A stretch of 64,000 nt of DNA from Campylobacteraceae bacterium (GTDB lineage Bacteria; Campylobacterota; Campylobacteria; Campylobacterales; Arcobacteraceae), in contig JABXII010000011.1 of NCBI GenBank assembly GCA_013373175.1, forward strand, positions 113,073 to 177,072. Reading direction: 5' to 3'. Numbering within the stretch: the stretch's first letter is position 1; each line of letters starts with the position of its first letter. Positions 1 through 8,769 of the stretch are shown here, in pieces. Position numbers and translations under genes: made by a program. The notes under the pieces were generated by a model that had not been told where the DNA came from, made no database searches, and worked only from the letters and a program-made list of their open reading frames with translations.

Positions 1-1
1 A

Positions 2-1162
2 AATGATATTACTTTAACTCCTAGACAAAGAATTGTTATAAATAGAGAAATCTCTAAGCTTGAAAGAGAAGGAAACTTTGAAGAGGCTAAAGAGTATAAA
101 GATTTATATCAATATGATGGAATAGAAACATGTGCAACATGTTCTTTATGTTCAACTGCTTGTCCTGTTAAGATTGATACTGGAAGTTTAACAAAACATT
201 TAAGAGCTGAACAAATAAGTTCAAGAGCTGATAAGGTAGCTTCTTTTGTTGCAAATAACTTCTCAACAACACTAAAAGGAATGAAGTTTGGTTTAGGAAG
301 TGCTAACTTACTTCATAAGATTATTGGAACATCTAGTATGGAAGGACTTACTTCTTCAATGAGAAGTTTAAGTAAAAACTCTATGCCAAAATGGAGTGCA
401 AGCTTACCACGACCAACTTCTATTGATACAAACTTTGAACAAAAACTTGTAAATAAAAAAGTTGTATATTTCCCTTCATGTATAAATAGAACAATGGGAA
501 GAGATAGTAAAACGACAGTTGAAGAAGAACTATTTGATGTAACAGTTAGCTTACTTCAAAAAGCTGGTTACCAAGTATTATTCCCTGAAAATATTGATAG
601 TTTATGTTGTGGTATGCCTTTCTCTTCAAAGGGATTTAACAAACAAGCTAAACAAAAAAGTGATGAGTTAGAGCAGGCTTTAAAAGAGATTAGCAACTTT
701 GGTGAATATCCAGTACTTTGTGATACAAGTCCTTGTACTAAAAAGATGATTGAAAGTTTCCAAGATGGAATGAAAGTTTATGAGCCAATTGAGTTTACTT
801 TAGATGTATTAAAAGAGAATTTAGAGTTTACCCAAATAGATGAACCAATTACTATTCACACAACTTGTTCTTCAAGAAAAATGGGATTACATGAAAAGTT
901 TATTGAGTTAGCAAAAATGTGTTCAACAAATGTAATTGTTCCAGATAATGTAAAATGTTGTGGTTTTGCAGGGGATAGAGGTTTTAATTTCCCTGAACTT
1001 AACCAATCTGCATTAAGATTTTTAAAAGATGATGTAAAAGGTGCAAAATATGCATTTTCTACTTCAAAGACTTGTGAAATAGGTTTAAGTGAAACTTCTG
1101 GCTTAGATTATAACTCTATCTTCTATTTAGTGGATAAGTGCACAGTTTCAAAAAATAAATAA
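2..1162 (+). CDS. FAD/Fe-S oxidoreductase, D-lactate dehydrogenase type (C-terminal part)
   Basis: The reading frame is open from the window edge, so the 5' part with the FAD domain lies outside. What is seen is a ferredoxin-like motif CATCSLCSTACP near base 130, a linker, and a C-terminal cysteine-rich (CCG) domain with CCGMPF and CCGFAGDRGF, the pair typical of GlpC/LldE/Dld-II Fe-S reductases. In the family, a large FAD-linked oxidase with this tail oxidises D-lactate or another 2-hydroxyacid and passes electrons to the quinone pool. An internal ATG at 281 is not the true start, because the Fe-S motif lies upstream of it in frame. A hairpin terminator follows. Glycolate oxidase-like function is an alternative. 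Confidence 0.8.
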   Translation, partial: NDITLTPRQRIVINREISKLEREGNFEEAKEYKDLYQYDGIETCATCSLCSTACPVKIDTGSLTKHLRAEQISSRADKVASFVANNFSTTLKGMKFGLGSANLLHKIIGTSSMEGLTSSMRSLSKNSMPKWSASLPRPTSIDTNFEQKLVNKKVVYFPSCINRTMGRDSKTTVEEELFDVTVSLLQKAGYQVLFPENIDSLCCGMPFSSKGFNKQAKQKSDELEQALKEISNFGEYPVLCDTSPCTKKMIESFQDGMKVYEPIEFTLDVLKENLEFTQIDEPITIHTTCSSRKMGLHEKFIELAKMCSTNVIVPDNVKCCGFAGDRGFNFPELNQSALRFLKDDVKGAKYAFSTSKTCEIGLSETSGLDYNSIFYLVDKCTVSKNK

Positions 1163-1176
1163 TCTTTTTTTATAAC

Positions 1177-1219
1177 AAAACAGATATTTACCATTAATTT
1201 GGTAAAATGTCTGTTTTTA
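1177..1219 (+). terminator. Rho-independent terminator after the dehydrogenase
   Basis: Arms at 1177-1192 and 1201-1217 pair almost perfectly around an 8-base loop, and the right arm runs into a T tract. It rules out an ATG at 1207 as the start of the next gene. Confidence 0.75.
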
Positions 1220-1260
1220 TATCAAATAAAAGTTTGATAGTTACAAAAAGGATTAAAATT

Positions 1261-2085
1261 ATGACTAAACTACTTCTTGTTTTCTTAACATTCACTACTA
1301 TATCTTTTGCACAACTAGTAGATGCAATTGCTTTAACTGTAAATGATGAACCAATTACTCTTTATGACATTGAAAAGAGAAAAGCACAGGCAAACCTTCC
1401 AAAAGATAAAGCCGTAGCACAACTTATTGATGAGGTTTTATTTGACCAGTTAGTTGAAGAGCACAATATCACAGCAGATATTTTTGATGTTAACAACTAC
1501 TTAGAAAAAATCGCTGCATCAAATGGTATGGATTTATATACATTTAAATCTTTAATTAAACAAAAATACCAAGATTACAATGCCTATGAAGAACAAATCA
1601 GAAAACAAATTATTACACAAAAACTTACAAGAAAGCTTGTTAGAGGAAATATAAAAGTTGCAACTGAAGAGGATTTAAAAATTTTCTATGACAATAATAA
1701 AAATCTTTTTTCTACAGCATCAACTGTAAGAGCTGTTCAATACTCTTCTGTTGATAATGCAGCATTAAAAAAAGCTATTAGCAACCCAATGGTAAATGTA
1801 AAAGATGTAAATAAAGCAGCTATTGAGTTAAATCAAGCTAATTTAAATCCTCAATTAAAATATATTTTAAATGAGACAAAAGTTAATGAGTTTACTCCTA
1901 TCTTTACATCAAATAAACAGTATGTTTCTTTATTAATTAAAGATAAAGGTGAGCAACAAGTTTTAGCTTTTGAAGATGTAAAAGATAGAATTTTTAACAT
2001 GATTATGCAAGATAGAGAAAAAGAATATTTAAAAGACTATTTTGAGAAATTAAAACTATCTGCAGATATTAAAATAGTAAGATAA
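1261..2085 (+). CDS. SurA-like periplasmic chaperone
   Basis: This is a 274-residue protein with a signal peptide (MTKLLLVFLTFTTISFA, then QLVD) followed by a SurA N-terminal type domain (AIALTVNDEPITLYDIEKRK) and a short parvulin-like middle part. The family escorts outer-membrane proteins across the periplasm. Length and layout recall the C. jejuni SurA-like protein Cj1289. I chose the ATG at 1261 because AAAAGGA lies just upstream and the signal peptide starts there; an in-frame ATG at 1207 falls inside the preceding terminator. It lies 10 bases ahead of gatB, so the two may share a transcript. Peptidyl-prolyl isomerase activity is not certain. Confidence 0.75.
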   Translation: MTKLLLVFLTFTTISFAQLVDAIALTVNDEPITLYDIEKRKAQANLPKDKAVAQLIDEVLFDQLVEEHNITADIFDVNNYLEKIAASNGMDLYTFKSLIKQKYQDYNAYEEQIRKQIITQKLTRKLVRGNIKVATEEDLKIFYDNNKNLFSTASTVRAVQYSSVDNAALKKAISNPMVNVKDVNKAAIELNQANLNPQLKYILNETKVNEFTPIFTSNKQYVSLLIKDKGEQQVLAFEDVKDRIFNMIMQDREKEYLKDYFEKLKLSADIKIVR

Positions 2086-2095
2086 AAGGAAATAG

Positions 2096-3523
2096 ATGTT
2101 TGAAGTAATTATTGGATTAGAAGTACACGTTCAATTAAATACAAAAAGTAAGCTGTTTTGTTCTTGTGCAACAAGTTTTGGAGAAGAACCAAATACAAAT
2201 GTATGCCCAACTTGTTTAGGACTTCCAGGAGCACTTCCTGTATTAAATAAAGAAGCAGTGCATAAAGCAATTATGCTAGGGACTGCTTTAAAATCAGAGA
2301 TTAACCAGAAATCTATATTTAATAGAAAAAATTACTTCTACCCAGACTTACCAAATGGATACCAAATTTCTCAATTTGAAGTTCCTGTAGTAGGACTTGG
2401 TGAGTTAGTAATTGACTTTGAAGATGGTAGTAGTAAAAAAATTGGAGTTACAAGAGCTCACTTAGAGAATGATGCAGGGAAAAATATCCATGCAGGTTCT
2501 GTTTCTCATGTGGATTTAAACCGTGCAGGAACACCACTACTTGAAATCGTTTCTGAACCAGATATGAGAACAGCAGAAGAAGCAATTTTATATCTTAAAA
2601 AACTTCACTCAATTGTAAGATATCTTGGAATTAGTGATGCAAATATGCAAGAAGGTTCATTTAGATGTGATGTTAACGTATCAATTAGACCAAAAGGTGA
2701 TGATAAGTTATACACAAGATGTGAAATTAAAAATATGAACTCATTTAAGTTCATCGAAAAAGCAATTAAATATGAAGTAAATAGACATATTGAAGCTTGG
2801 GAAGATGGAATTCACGATACAGAAATTGTACAAGAAACAAGACTATTTGATCCAGAAAAAGGTGAAACTCGTTCTATGAGAGGTAAGGAAGATGCTGCTG
2901 ATTATAGATACTTCCCAGACCCAGACCTTTTACCAGTAGTTATTACTGATGAAATGATGGAAAAATATTCAAAAATTCCAGAGCTTCCAGATGAGAAAAA
3001 ACAAAGATTTGTAAATGACTTTGGTATTAAAGAGTATGATGCTTCAGTTATCACTGCTTCTTTAGAGACTGCAAACTTCTTTGATGAAATGATGAAAGAA
3101 GGAATTTCTGGTAAAAATGCTGCAACTTGGTTAACTGTTGAGTTACCAGCAAGATTTACAGAAGGGATGTCTATAGAGAATTCACCTGTAGGAGCTAAAA
3201 AGCTTGCAGAAGTTGTAAAAGCTATTGAAGAGGGAACTATCTCTGGAAAGGCAGCTAAAGAAGTACTTGATTACTTAATGGAAAAACCTGAAAGTGAAAT
3301 AGATACTGTAATTGATGAGCTTGGATTAAAGCAAGTATCTGATGATGGTGCTATTTTAGAAATCATTGATGGAATATTAGCAGCAAATGAAGATAAAGTA
3401 GAACAATACAAAGGTGGAAAAGAGAAACTGTTTGGATTCTTTGTAGGTCAAACTATGAAAGCTTCTAAAGGTAGTGCAAATCCACAAAAAGTAAATGAAC
3501 TTCTAAAACAAAGATTAGGGTAA
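2096..3523 (+). CDS. gatB: Aspartyl/glutamyl-tRNA amidotransferase subunit B
   Basis: This 475-residue protein is the usual size for GatB, which activates mischarged Glu-tRNA(Gln) or Asp-tRNA(Asn) for amidation in the GatCAB complex. It opens with the family signature [19 protein letters not shown], has a four-cysteine zinc site (CSC near residue 23 and CPTC near residue 37), the [12 protein letters not shown] segment, and a C-terminal YqeY-like tail ending in [20 protein letters not shown] precedes the ATG. gatA and gatC are not in the window. gpsA follows after 3 bases, pointing to one operon. Confidence 0.97.
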   Translation: MFEVIIGLEVHVQLNTKSKLFCSCATSFGEEPNTNVCPTCLGLPGALPVLNKEAVHKAIMLGTALKSEINQKSIFNRKNYFYPDLPNGYQISQFEVPVVGLGELVIDFEDGSSKKIGVTRAHLENDAGKNIHAGSVSHVDLNRAGTPLLEIVSEPDMRTAEEAILYLKKLHSIVRYLGISDANMQEGSFRCDVNVSIRPKGDDKLYTRCEIKNMNSFKFIEKAIKYEVNRHIEAWEDGIHDTEIVQETRLFDPEKGETRSMRGKEDAADYRYFPDPDLLPVVITDEMMEKYSKIPELPDEKKQRFVNDFGIKEYDASVITASLETANFFDEMMKEGISGKNAATWLTVELPARFTEGMSIENSPVGAKKLAEVVKAIEEGTISGKAAKEVLDYLMEKPESEIDTVIDELGLKQVSDDGAILEIIDGILAANEDKVEQYKGGKEKLFGFFVGQTMKASKGSANPQKVNELLKQRLG

Positions 3524-3526
3524 TAT

Positions 3527-4423
3527 ATGGCTGAAAAATCTATTGCAGTAATTGGAGCAGGAAAGTGGGGACAAGCCTTACACTTCGCTCTTAGTCAAAA
3601 CCAAAAATGCTTAATAACTTCAAGAACAAAAAGAGATATTGAAAATTTTGTAGATTTACAAACTGCACTAGAGTGTGAATATTTAATCATAGCTATTCCT
3701 GCTCAAGAAGTAAGAGAATGGTTACAAGAAAACTTTGTATTTTCAGGACAAAAAATACTTGTAGCAGCAAAAGGTATTGAAGCTAGTACAGGTGAATTTT
3801 TAAATGAAATCTATGAAGAGTTTGTACCAAGTAAAAACATAGGTTTTATTTCTGGCCCATCTTTTGCAAGTGAGGTTATACAAGCTTTACCAGCAGCTAT
3901 TGTAATAAACTCAAAATCAAAAAAACTTTATGACAAATTTGCTCCTTTATTTCCAAGATTTTTAAAAACTTATTACTCAGATGATGTAATAGGTGCAGAA
4001 ATTTGTGGTGCATATAAAAATGTACTAGCAATTGCAAGTGGAATTTGTCAAGGTTTAAAACTTGGTAATAATGCAAGGGCTTCACTTATCTCAAGAGGTC
4101 TTGTTGAAATGCAAAGATTTGGAAAAAGCTTTGGAGCAAAAAAAGATAGTTTTCTTGGTCTTAGTGGTGCAGGGGACCTGTTTTTAACTGCAAGTAGTGA
4201 GCTAAGTAGAAACTTTAGAGTTGGACTTGGACTTGCAAAAGGGAAAAGCTTAGAAACTATTTTAGAAGAGCTAGGAGAAGTAGCTGAAGGTGTGAAAACA
4301 GCTGAAGCCGTATTTAAACTATCTACCAAAAATAAAATATATACTCCAATTGCAAATGAAGTTAAACTTATTCTTGATGGGAAGAATCCTCAAGATAGTT
4401 TGAAGGATTTATTAAGAAGTTAA
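3527..4423 (+). CDS. gpsA: NAD(P)-dependent glycerol-3-phosphate dehydrogenase
   Basis: A 298-residue GpsA, the short form usual in this phylum. It reduces dihydroxyacetone phosphate to sn-glycerol-3-phosphate for phospholipid synthesis. The Rossmann motif GAGKWG is at residues 10-15; AAKGIE, GAYKNVLAIASG (catalytic lysine) and GLSGAGDLFLT follow in the expected order, with NFRVG near the substrate site. It starts 3 bases after the gatB stop and ends 3 bases before the next ATG, consistent with translational coupling. Confidence 0.96.
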   Translation: MAEKSIAVIGAGKWGQALHFALSQNQKCLITSRTKRDIENFVDLQTALECEYLIIAIPAQEVREWLQENFVFSGQKILVAAKGIEASTGEFLNEIYEEFVPSKNIGFISGPSFASEVIQALPAAIVINSKSKKLYDKFAPLFPRFLKTYYSDDVIGAEICGAYKNVLAIASGICQGLKLGNNARASLISRGLVEMQRFGKSFGAKKDSFLGLSGAGDLFLTASSELSRNFRVGLGLAKGKSLETILEELGEVAEGVKTAEAVFKLSTKNKIYTPIANEVKLILDGKNPQDSLKDLLRS

Positions 4424-4426
4424 AAA

Positions 4427-5119
4427 ATGAGTACAATTTCATTTTTTAACTTATCCCTTTCTTTTCTTCCCTTAATTTTTATATGGTATTTTTACTACAA
4501 ATGGACAAAAGATAAATCTGATATTTTAATAGCAAGTATAAGAATGATTATACAACTTATTGCTATTGGATATCTTCTTGTTTTTATATTTAAATCAGAT
4601 GATATAAAAGTAGGTATATTTATTGTTTTATTTATGATTGTAGTATCTTCTTGGATTACTCTTAGAAATACCAGTGATAAAAGTTTAAAACACTACTTTC
4701 AAATAGTTTTAGCAGTAGCCCTTGCAGGTTTAGTCAATCTTATTTTAATAATAGGTTTTGTATTAGAGTTAGAAGATTTATACGAACCACAGTACGTAGT
4801 ACCACTTGCAGGAATGATTTTTGCAAATACTATGAATGCCCTTTCTTTAGCTGTAGAGCGCTTTGAAAAAGAGATTGAGAGGTCAAGCTTTGAGGAAGCT
4901 AGGCAAATAGCTTTTAAAGCTTGTATGATACCTCAAATTAACTCTTTACTAGCAGTTGGTTTAGTTGCTCTTCCTGGAATGATGACAGGTCAGATATTAA
5001 GTGGAGTTGATCCTTTAATAGCAGTAAGATACCAAATTATGATTATGGCTATGACTCTTTCAAGTGCAGGACTAAGTGCAATAGTCTATTTTCTTTTGAA
5101 AGGAAAGTTCTCTAAATAG
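4427..5119 (+). CDS. FetB/UPF0014-family ABC permease
   Basis: A 230-residue membrane protein with about six to seven hydrophobic segments. The segments IASIRMIIQLIAIGYLLVF, PLAGMIFANTMNALSLA and LVALPGMMTGQILSG are hallmarks of the UPF0014 (YbbM/FetB) family, whose E. coli member works with the ATPase FetA in iron export and oxidative stress resistance. No FetA-like ATPase is in the window, so the partner must be encoded elsewhere or absent. The protein is slightly shorter than E. coli FetB. The 3' end overlaps the convergent hydrolase gene by 34 bases. The substrate is inferred from family only. Confidence 0.8.
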   Translation: MSTISFFNLSLSFLPLIFIWYFYYKWTKDKSDILIASIRMIIQLIAIGYLLVFIFKSDDIKVGIFIVLFMIVVSSWITLRNTSDKSLKHYFQIVLAVALAGLVNLILIIGFVLELEDLYEPQYVVPLAGMIFANTMNALSLAVERFEKEIERSSFEEARQIAFKACMIPQINSLLAVGLVALPGMMTGQILSGVDPLIAVRYQIMIMAMTLSSAGLSAIVYFLLKGKFSK

Positions 5120-5925
5120 TTTTGAACTAAACTTTCCCAACTCTTTTCCCAGCCTTTTTGATGAGTAAAATCTTTTAAAACAACATATTTAATATTTGAC
5201 TTATCTTTAAAATAAGAGTTATAAGAATCAAAAATTGTTTTATCGATAACTCTATCTTTTTCACCTATTAAATGAACTTGTTTTATTTTTTGTAATTCTT
5301 TTGCAAACTGCGGTGGATTTAAAGAAGCATATAAAGAACTTATATTATGTTTATTCGTCCAGTACTTGTGATCTAAATTTCCTGCAACTGTTACTAAAAA
5401 ACTTATGTCATCTCTTTTTGCAGCTGCTAATGAAGCAATAGCTCCTCCCCCTGAATACCCTATAATTTCAAAATCTTTATTTGTAAATTTTTGTTTTAAT
5501 AAATCAAAGGCATCTAAATAAGAAGTTAACACTTCTTTTGAGTATCTATGGCTAGTCCAATATCTCTTTTGACACAAACTATCTTTTGTGTATTGACAAG
5601 GTCTTGCTAAGTAGACTTTACAAGGATTTTTATCTTTTAAAAATAGTTTCATAGCAAGGGGATTTATTGGAGTAGGGTTATTTGAAACTTTTGTTCTACT
5701 TACCCATGATAAACCATCCCCTTCAATATATACTCTTAAAGTATTGCATGAAGATGTTTTTTGCAAAGAGTACAAAGAGAAAGTACTTGTATGAAGAACT
5801 TCCTTTTTTATTTGCTTATCTTTAATAAGTTTATTTGAAGTGTTAATTCTCTCTTCCACTGTTGGAATAGAAGCACAAGCAATAAAAAATATAACAATAA
5901 ATAAAAGTACTGAAAATGATTTCAT
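5086..5925 (-). CDS. Alpha/beta-hydrolase lipoprotein
   Basis: A 279-residue protein starting with a hydrophobic lipoprotein-type signal (MKSFSVLLFIVIFFIACAS; the residue at -3 of the Cys is F, so the lipobox is not canonical). The nucleophile elbow GYSGGGA and a late His (DFTHQKGW) with a preceding Asp region fit an alpha/beta-hydrolase, probably an esterase-like enzyme anchored in the envelope. Substrate unknown. It lies 4 bases downstream of the HxlR gene on the same strand, so it may be co-transcribed and thus under the same regulator as the DMSP genes; that link is inference. Confidence 0.65.
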   Translation of the reverse strand: MKSFSVLLFIVIFFIACASIPTVEERINTSNKLIKDKQIKKEVLHTSTFSLYSLQKTSSCNTLRVYIEGDGLSWVSRTKVSNNPTPINPLAMKLFLKDKNPCKVYLARPCQYTKDSLCQKRYWTSHRYSKEVLTSYLDAFDLLKQKFTNKDFEIIGYSGGGAIASLAAAKRDDISFLVTVAGNLDHKYWTNKHNISSLYASLNPPQFAKELQKIKQVHLIGEKDRVIDKTIFDSYNSYFKDKSNIKYVVLKDFTHQKGWEKSWESLVQNYLENFPFKRK

Positions 5926-5929
5926 CTAT

Positions 5930-6277
5930 TTATGAATTAAACTTCTCTTTATGAATTTCTCCCCATAAATACATCTGTTTTAATATTGGTTTTAATGTTT
6001 GTCCATACTCAGTTAAAGAATATTCTACTTTTGGTGGGACAACAGGATAAACCTCTCTATGAACTATTCCATCTTCTTCTAACTCTCTTAATTTTTGAAT
6101 TAACATCTTTTGAGTTGTTCTTGGAAGAAGTTTTTGTAATTCACTAAATCTTTTTGTTTCACTTCTTAAATACCATAAAATTAGTATTTTCCATTTTCCT
6201 GCTAAAGCATCAAGTGCTGTTTCTACAGGACATTTTACAATGTTCTCCTGAAAGTCTGTTTCTATTCTTTTAGTCAT
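5930..6277 (-). CDS. HxlR-family winged-helix regulator next to dddY
   Basis: A 115-residue HxlR protein: a Cys near the N terminus ([17 protein letters not shown]), the family core WKILILWYL, a recognition helix in [17 protein letters not shown] and the wing [14 protein letters not shown] chose the ATG at 6277 because GGAG sits six bases upstream; the ATG at 6289 lacks a comparable site. Members often sense electrophiles or quinones through cysteine. It is divergent from dddY, and the operator-like repeat 6290-6334 begins just upstream of its start, so it probably represses itself and the DMSP genes. An acrylate or DMSP effector is inference. Confidence 0.85.
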   Translation of the reverse strand: MTKRIETDFQENIVKCPVETALDALAGKWKILILWYLRSETKRFSELQKLLPRTTQKMLIQKLRELEEDGIVHREVYPVVPPKVEYSLTEYGQTLKPILKQMYLWGEIHKEKFNS

Positions 6278-6289
6278 AGTACACTCCAT

Positions 6290-6334
6290 AGTATCTTTTT
6301 GGTAAGTACATTTATTTTTAGTAAGTTCTTGACC
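6290..6334. promoter_or_regulatory. Operator-like repeat, copy 1 (hxlR/dddY intergenic)
   Basis: This 45 bp stretch is nearly identical to 7669-7712. Inside it a half-site of the form TTTTT(G/A)GTAAGT(A/T)C appears twice in direct orientation, about 21 bp apart (two helix turns). It lies between the divergent HxlR and DddY genes, a natural place for the HxlR protein to bind. Function is inferred. Confidence 0.65.
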
Positions 6335-6386
6335 TTTTAAGATATTTTAACTAAACTTTCTAAATGTTAACTTTAAAGGAGTAATG

Positions 6387-7667
6387 ATGGGGAATGCAAA
6401 GATTTTAAAAGACAACTGTATCAAATGGGGAAGTATGCTATTAGTAGCTGTTAGTTTAACAGCAAATGCAAAAGCAAGTGAATTACCAACTTTCTTGGAT
6501 AAAAAAGACATTGTAAATGCAGAGTTTAAATGTCTAGGAAAAACAACTAAGTATTCAAAGGAAGAACAAAAATATGTAGATATCCTTTGGGATGAAACAT
6601 TGGAGTATTTAAATGCTTATGCAATAGCATTAACTAATTCTAAGAAGAATAATTGCCGTAATTCAGATGAAGCCATGTATGAAACAAGCTCAGGCATCAA
6701 AAAAATGTGTATTATGGATAGAAGAGATATGAAATTAATGGTAAAAAACATTTACCAAGTTATTAATAATCCAGATAAAGCAAAAGAGTGTTTTAGTGCA
6801 AGGGAAGATGTGAACTGGATATATAGTCCAGGAAACGAATTAGAAGAAAAGTCTCCAGTTGCAAAATGGTTAAAAAGAACTACTTTTGAAGAGTTCTTTG
6901 ATAAAAAGGTAACTAATAAAGAAGTAAAAAAACTAGGGAAAGAGTTTACAAAGAACTTCTATAAAATGGTAACAGGGGATGAGGTAAAGATGCCTTTAGT
7001 TTTTCCTTATGACGTTAGTGCAAACTCACTTCCAAACCTTTGGGCATCAGTTGGTTGGTTTCCAATGTATGCAGAAGAGAGTAAACGAAATGATAAAAAC
7101 TTCTTAAATATAAGAGGTGGTTATGCTTATGGAGAAGTATTTGGACCTTGGGGTTTATTAAGAATTGATGAGATAAATGGACAAAAAGTTGGAGCAGAAG
7201 TAGGTATGACAGTTCAATCTGTTAATACTTTTTACCCATATCATAACCATGCTATTTCAGAAATGTATTATAACATGAGAGTACCAGCTTGTGTAAAACA
7301 GTTTAATAGTTTTGCAATAAGAGAAGATTCTCCTTTATTAAAAACAGTAGAAGAAAATGACAAAATGAGAAAAGTTCAATTTGATTCAGGACATGTACAT
7401 GAAAAAGATATGTGGTTAGATAGTAGTTATAAAAAAGATCCACTTATGTATTTTCACCAAAATACAATCCATGCATTTGAAATTGATGGGGATTGTGAAG
7501 CAAAACCAGAAGAAAGAGCTATAGTATCAGTTTGGGCAAGAAGTAATGCTCATGATAAAAGAAATGATTACGGAACAACATTATTATGTGAATCAGCAAA
7601 AAATCCTCAAACTCCTGCAAAAAGAGGTGAGGTTATTCAATGTGAATTAACACACACAAAATGGTAA
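6387..7667 (+). CDS. dddY: DMSP lyase, DddY type (periplasmic)
   Basis: A 426-residue protein with a signal peptide (WGSMLLVAVSLTANAKA). DddY splits dimethylsulfoniopropionate into dimethyl sulfide and acrylate in the periplasm. The cupin metal motif is seen as YHNHAISEMYYN (H286, H288, E292, Y294) with a second His set in YFHQNTIHAFE (H357, H362), matching the His/Glu/His zinc site and catalytic Tyr spacing I recall for DddY. Length fits the family (about 400), and members are known from Arcobacter nitrofigilis. The second of two adjacent ATGs (6387) has better spacing to AAAGGAG than 6384. The acuI-like gene downstream strongly supports the call. Confidence 0.85.
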   Translation: MGNAKILKDNCIKWGSMLLVAVSLTANAKASELPTFLDKKDIVNAEFKCLGKTTKYSKEEQKYVDILWDETLEYLNAYAIALTNSKKNNCRNSDEAMYETSSGIKKMCIMDRRDMKLMVKNIYQVINNPDKAKECFSAREDVNWIYSPGNELEEKSPVAKWLKRTTFEEFFDKKVTNKEVKKLGKEFTKNFYKMVTGDEVKMPLVFPYDVSANSLPNLWASVGWFPMYAEESKRNDKNFLNIRGGYAYGEVFGPWGLLRIDEINGQKVGAEVGMTVQSVNTFYPYHNHAISEMYYNMRVPACVKQFNSFAIREDSPLLKTVEENDKMRKVQFDSGHVHEKDMWLDSSYKKDPLMYFHQNTIHAFEIDGDCEAKPEERAIVSVWARSNAHDKRNDYGTTLLCESAKNPQTPAKRGEVIQCELTHTKW

Positions 7668-7668
7668 T

Positions 7669-7712
7669 AGTATCTTTTTGGATAGTACATTTCTTTTTAG
7701 TAAGTTCTTGCC
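7669..7712. promoter_or_regulatory. Operator-like repeat, copy 2 (upstream of acuI)
   Basis: Near-identical to 6290-6334 (a few substitutions and one deletion), with the same two direct half-sites. It occupies the dddY-acuI gap about 50 bases ahead of the acuI start, which suggests that acuI has its own promoter under the same regulator. Confidence 0.65.
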
Positions 7713-7760
7713 AGAAGATAATATTTATGATAGACTAAAAAAAACAAATAAAGGATAATT

Positions 7761-8735
7761 ATGAAAGCATTCGTAGTAGAAAAAATAGAAGATAAAAAAT
7801 TTGATTGTGGAATTCAAGATATAGAGGTACCAACTTTAGAAGAGAATGAAGTTTTAATTAAAGCAACATATTCATCTTTAAACTATAAAGATGCATTAAG
7901 TTCAGTAGGTAACCCAGGAGTTACAAAAGTATTCCCTCACGTTACAGGTATTGATGTAGCAGGAACAGTAGAAAAATCTACAAGCCCTGATTTTAAAGAG
8001 GGTCAAAAAGTTCTTGTAACAGGTTATGACTTAGGAATGAATACAAATGGTGGACATAGTGAATATGTAAAAGTACCAGCATCATGGGTAGTTACTATGC
8101 CAGATGGTATTTCTGATAAAGAGATTATGACTTTTGGTACAGCAGGTTTAACAGCAGCACTTTCTGTAAATGAGCTTTTAAACAATGGAATTACAAGTGG
8201 TAATGTGCTTGTTACAGGTGCAACTGGTGGTGTTGGTAGTATTGCAGTTGCAATATTAAGTAAACTTGGATTTGAGGTAACTGCTATTTCTGGAAAAGAA
8301 GATAAAATTCCTTTCTTAAAAGATTTAGGAGCAAAAGATGTTATCTTAAGAGCAGATTTTGATGTTGAAAATAAAAGACCAATGGGAAGTGAAAAATACG
8401 ATGGTGTAGTTGATACTGTTGGTGGAAATATTTTAGCAGAAGCTTTAAAAGTAGTAAAATATGACGGTGTAGCAACTTGTTGTGGTTTAACTTCATCTCA
8501 TAACTTACCAACAAATGTTTTCCCATTTATCTTAAGAGGTGTTAGATTAATTGGTATTGACTCTGTTGAGTGCAAAAGAGAAAAGAAAAAAGCAGCTTGG
8601 GAAAAAATTGCAGGTGATTTTGCAATTGATTCTTTAGATTCATTAACAACAGAAATTGGTTTAGATGATGTAAAAGCAGCTTATGAAAGCTTATTAGCAG
8701 GAAAATCTGTAGGAAGATATGTAGTTAAAATATAA
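7761..8735 (+). CDS. acuI: Acryloyl-CoA reductase, AcuI/YhdH family
   Basis: A 324-residue zinc-independent MDR oxidoreductase, the same length as E. coli YhdH. Family segments are NYKDALSSVGNPGVTK, FPHVTGIDVAGTV, the NADPH-binding VTGATGGVGSIAVAIL and the C-terminal GKSVGRYVVKI. AcuI reduces acryloyl-CoA to propionyl-CoA with NADPH and detoxifies acrylate made by DMSP lyases. Its place directly after dddY, behind a copy of the same operator repeat, favours this role over a general quinone reductase. GGATAATT precedes the ATG. No acrylate-CoA ligase or transferase is seen nearby. Confidence 0.88.
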   Translation: MKAFVVEKIEDKKFDCGIQDIEVPTLEENEVLIKATYSSLNYKDALSSVGNPGVTKVFPHVTGIDVAGTVEKSTSPDFKEGQKVLVTGYDLGMNTNGGHSEYVKVPASWVVTMPDGISDKEIMTFGTAGLTAALSVNELLNNGITSGNVLVTGATGGVGSIAVAILSKLGFEVTAISGKEDKIPFLKDLGAKDVILRADFDVENKRPMGSEKYDGVVDTVGGNILAEALKVVKYDGVATCCGLTSSHNLPTNVFPFILRGVRLIGIDSVECKREKKKAAWEKIAGDFAIDSLDSLTTEIGLDDVKAAYESLLAGKSVGRYVVKI

Positions 8736-8744
8736 TATATAAAA

Positions 8745-8769
8745 TATTAGCAACTTTTAGTTGCTAATA
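8745..8769. terminator. Bidirectional terminator between acuI and the molybdo-enzyme operon
   Basis: Perfect 10 bp arms (8745-8754 and 8760-8769) around a 5-base loop. T-rich sequence follows on the minus strand, so it mainly ends the leftward operon; it may also stop acuI transcription. Confidence 0.7.

Noticed and set aside
281..1162. A separate protein starting at ATG 281
   Set aside because: The same frame is open to the window edge and includes the CATCSLCSTACP Fe-S motif upstream, so it is the end of a larger gene.
1207..1260. An upstream start for the surA-like gene
   Set aside because: The ATG lies inside the preceding terminator hairpin and would spoil the signal peptide; 1261 has a ribosome site.
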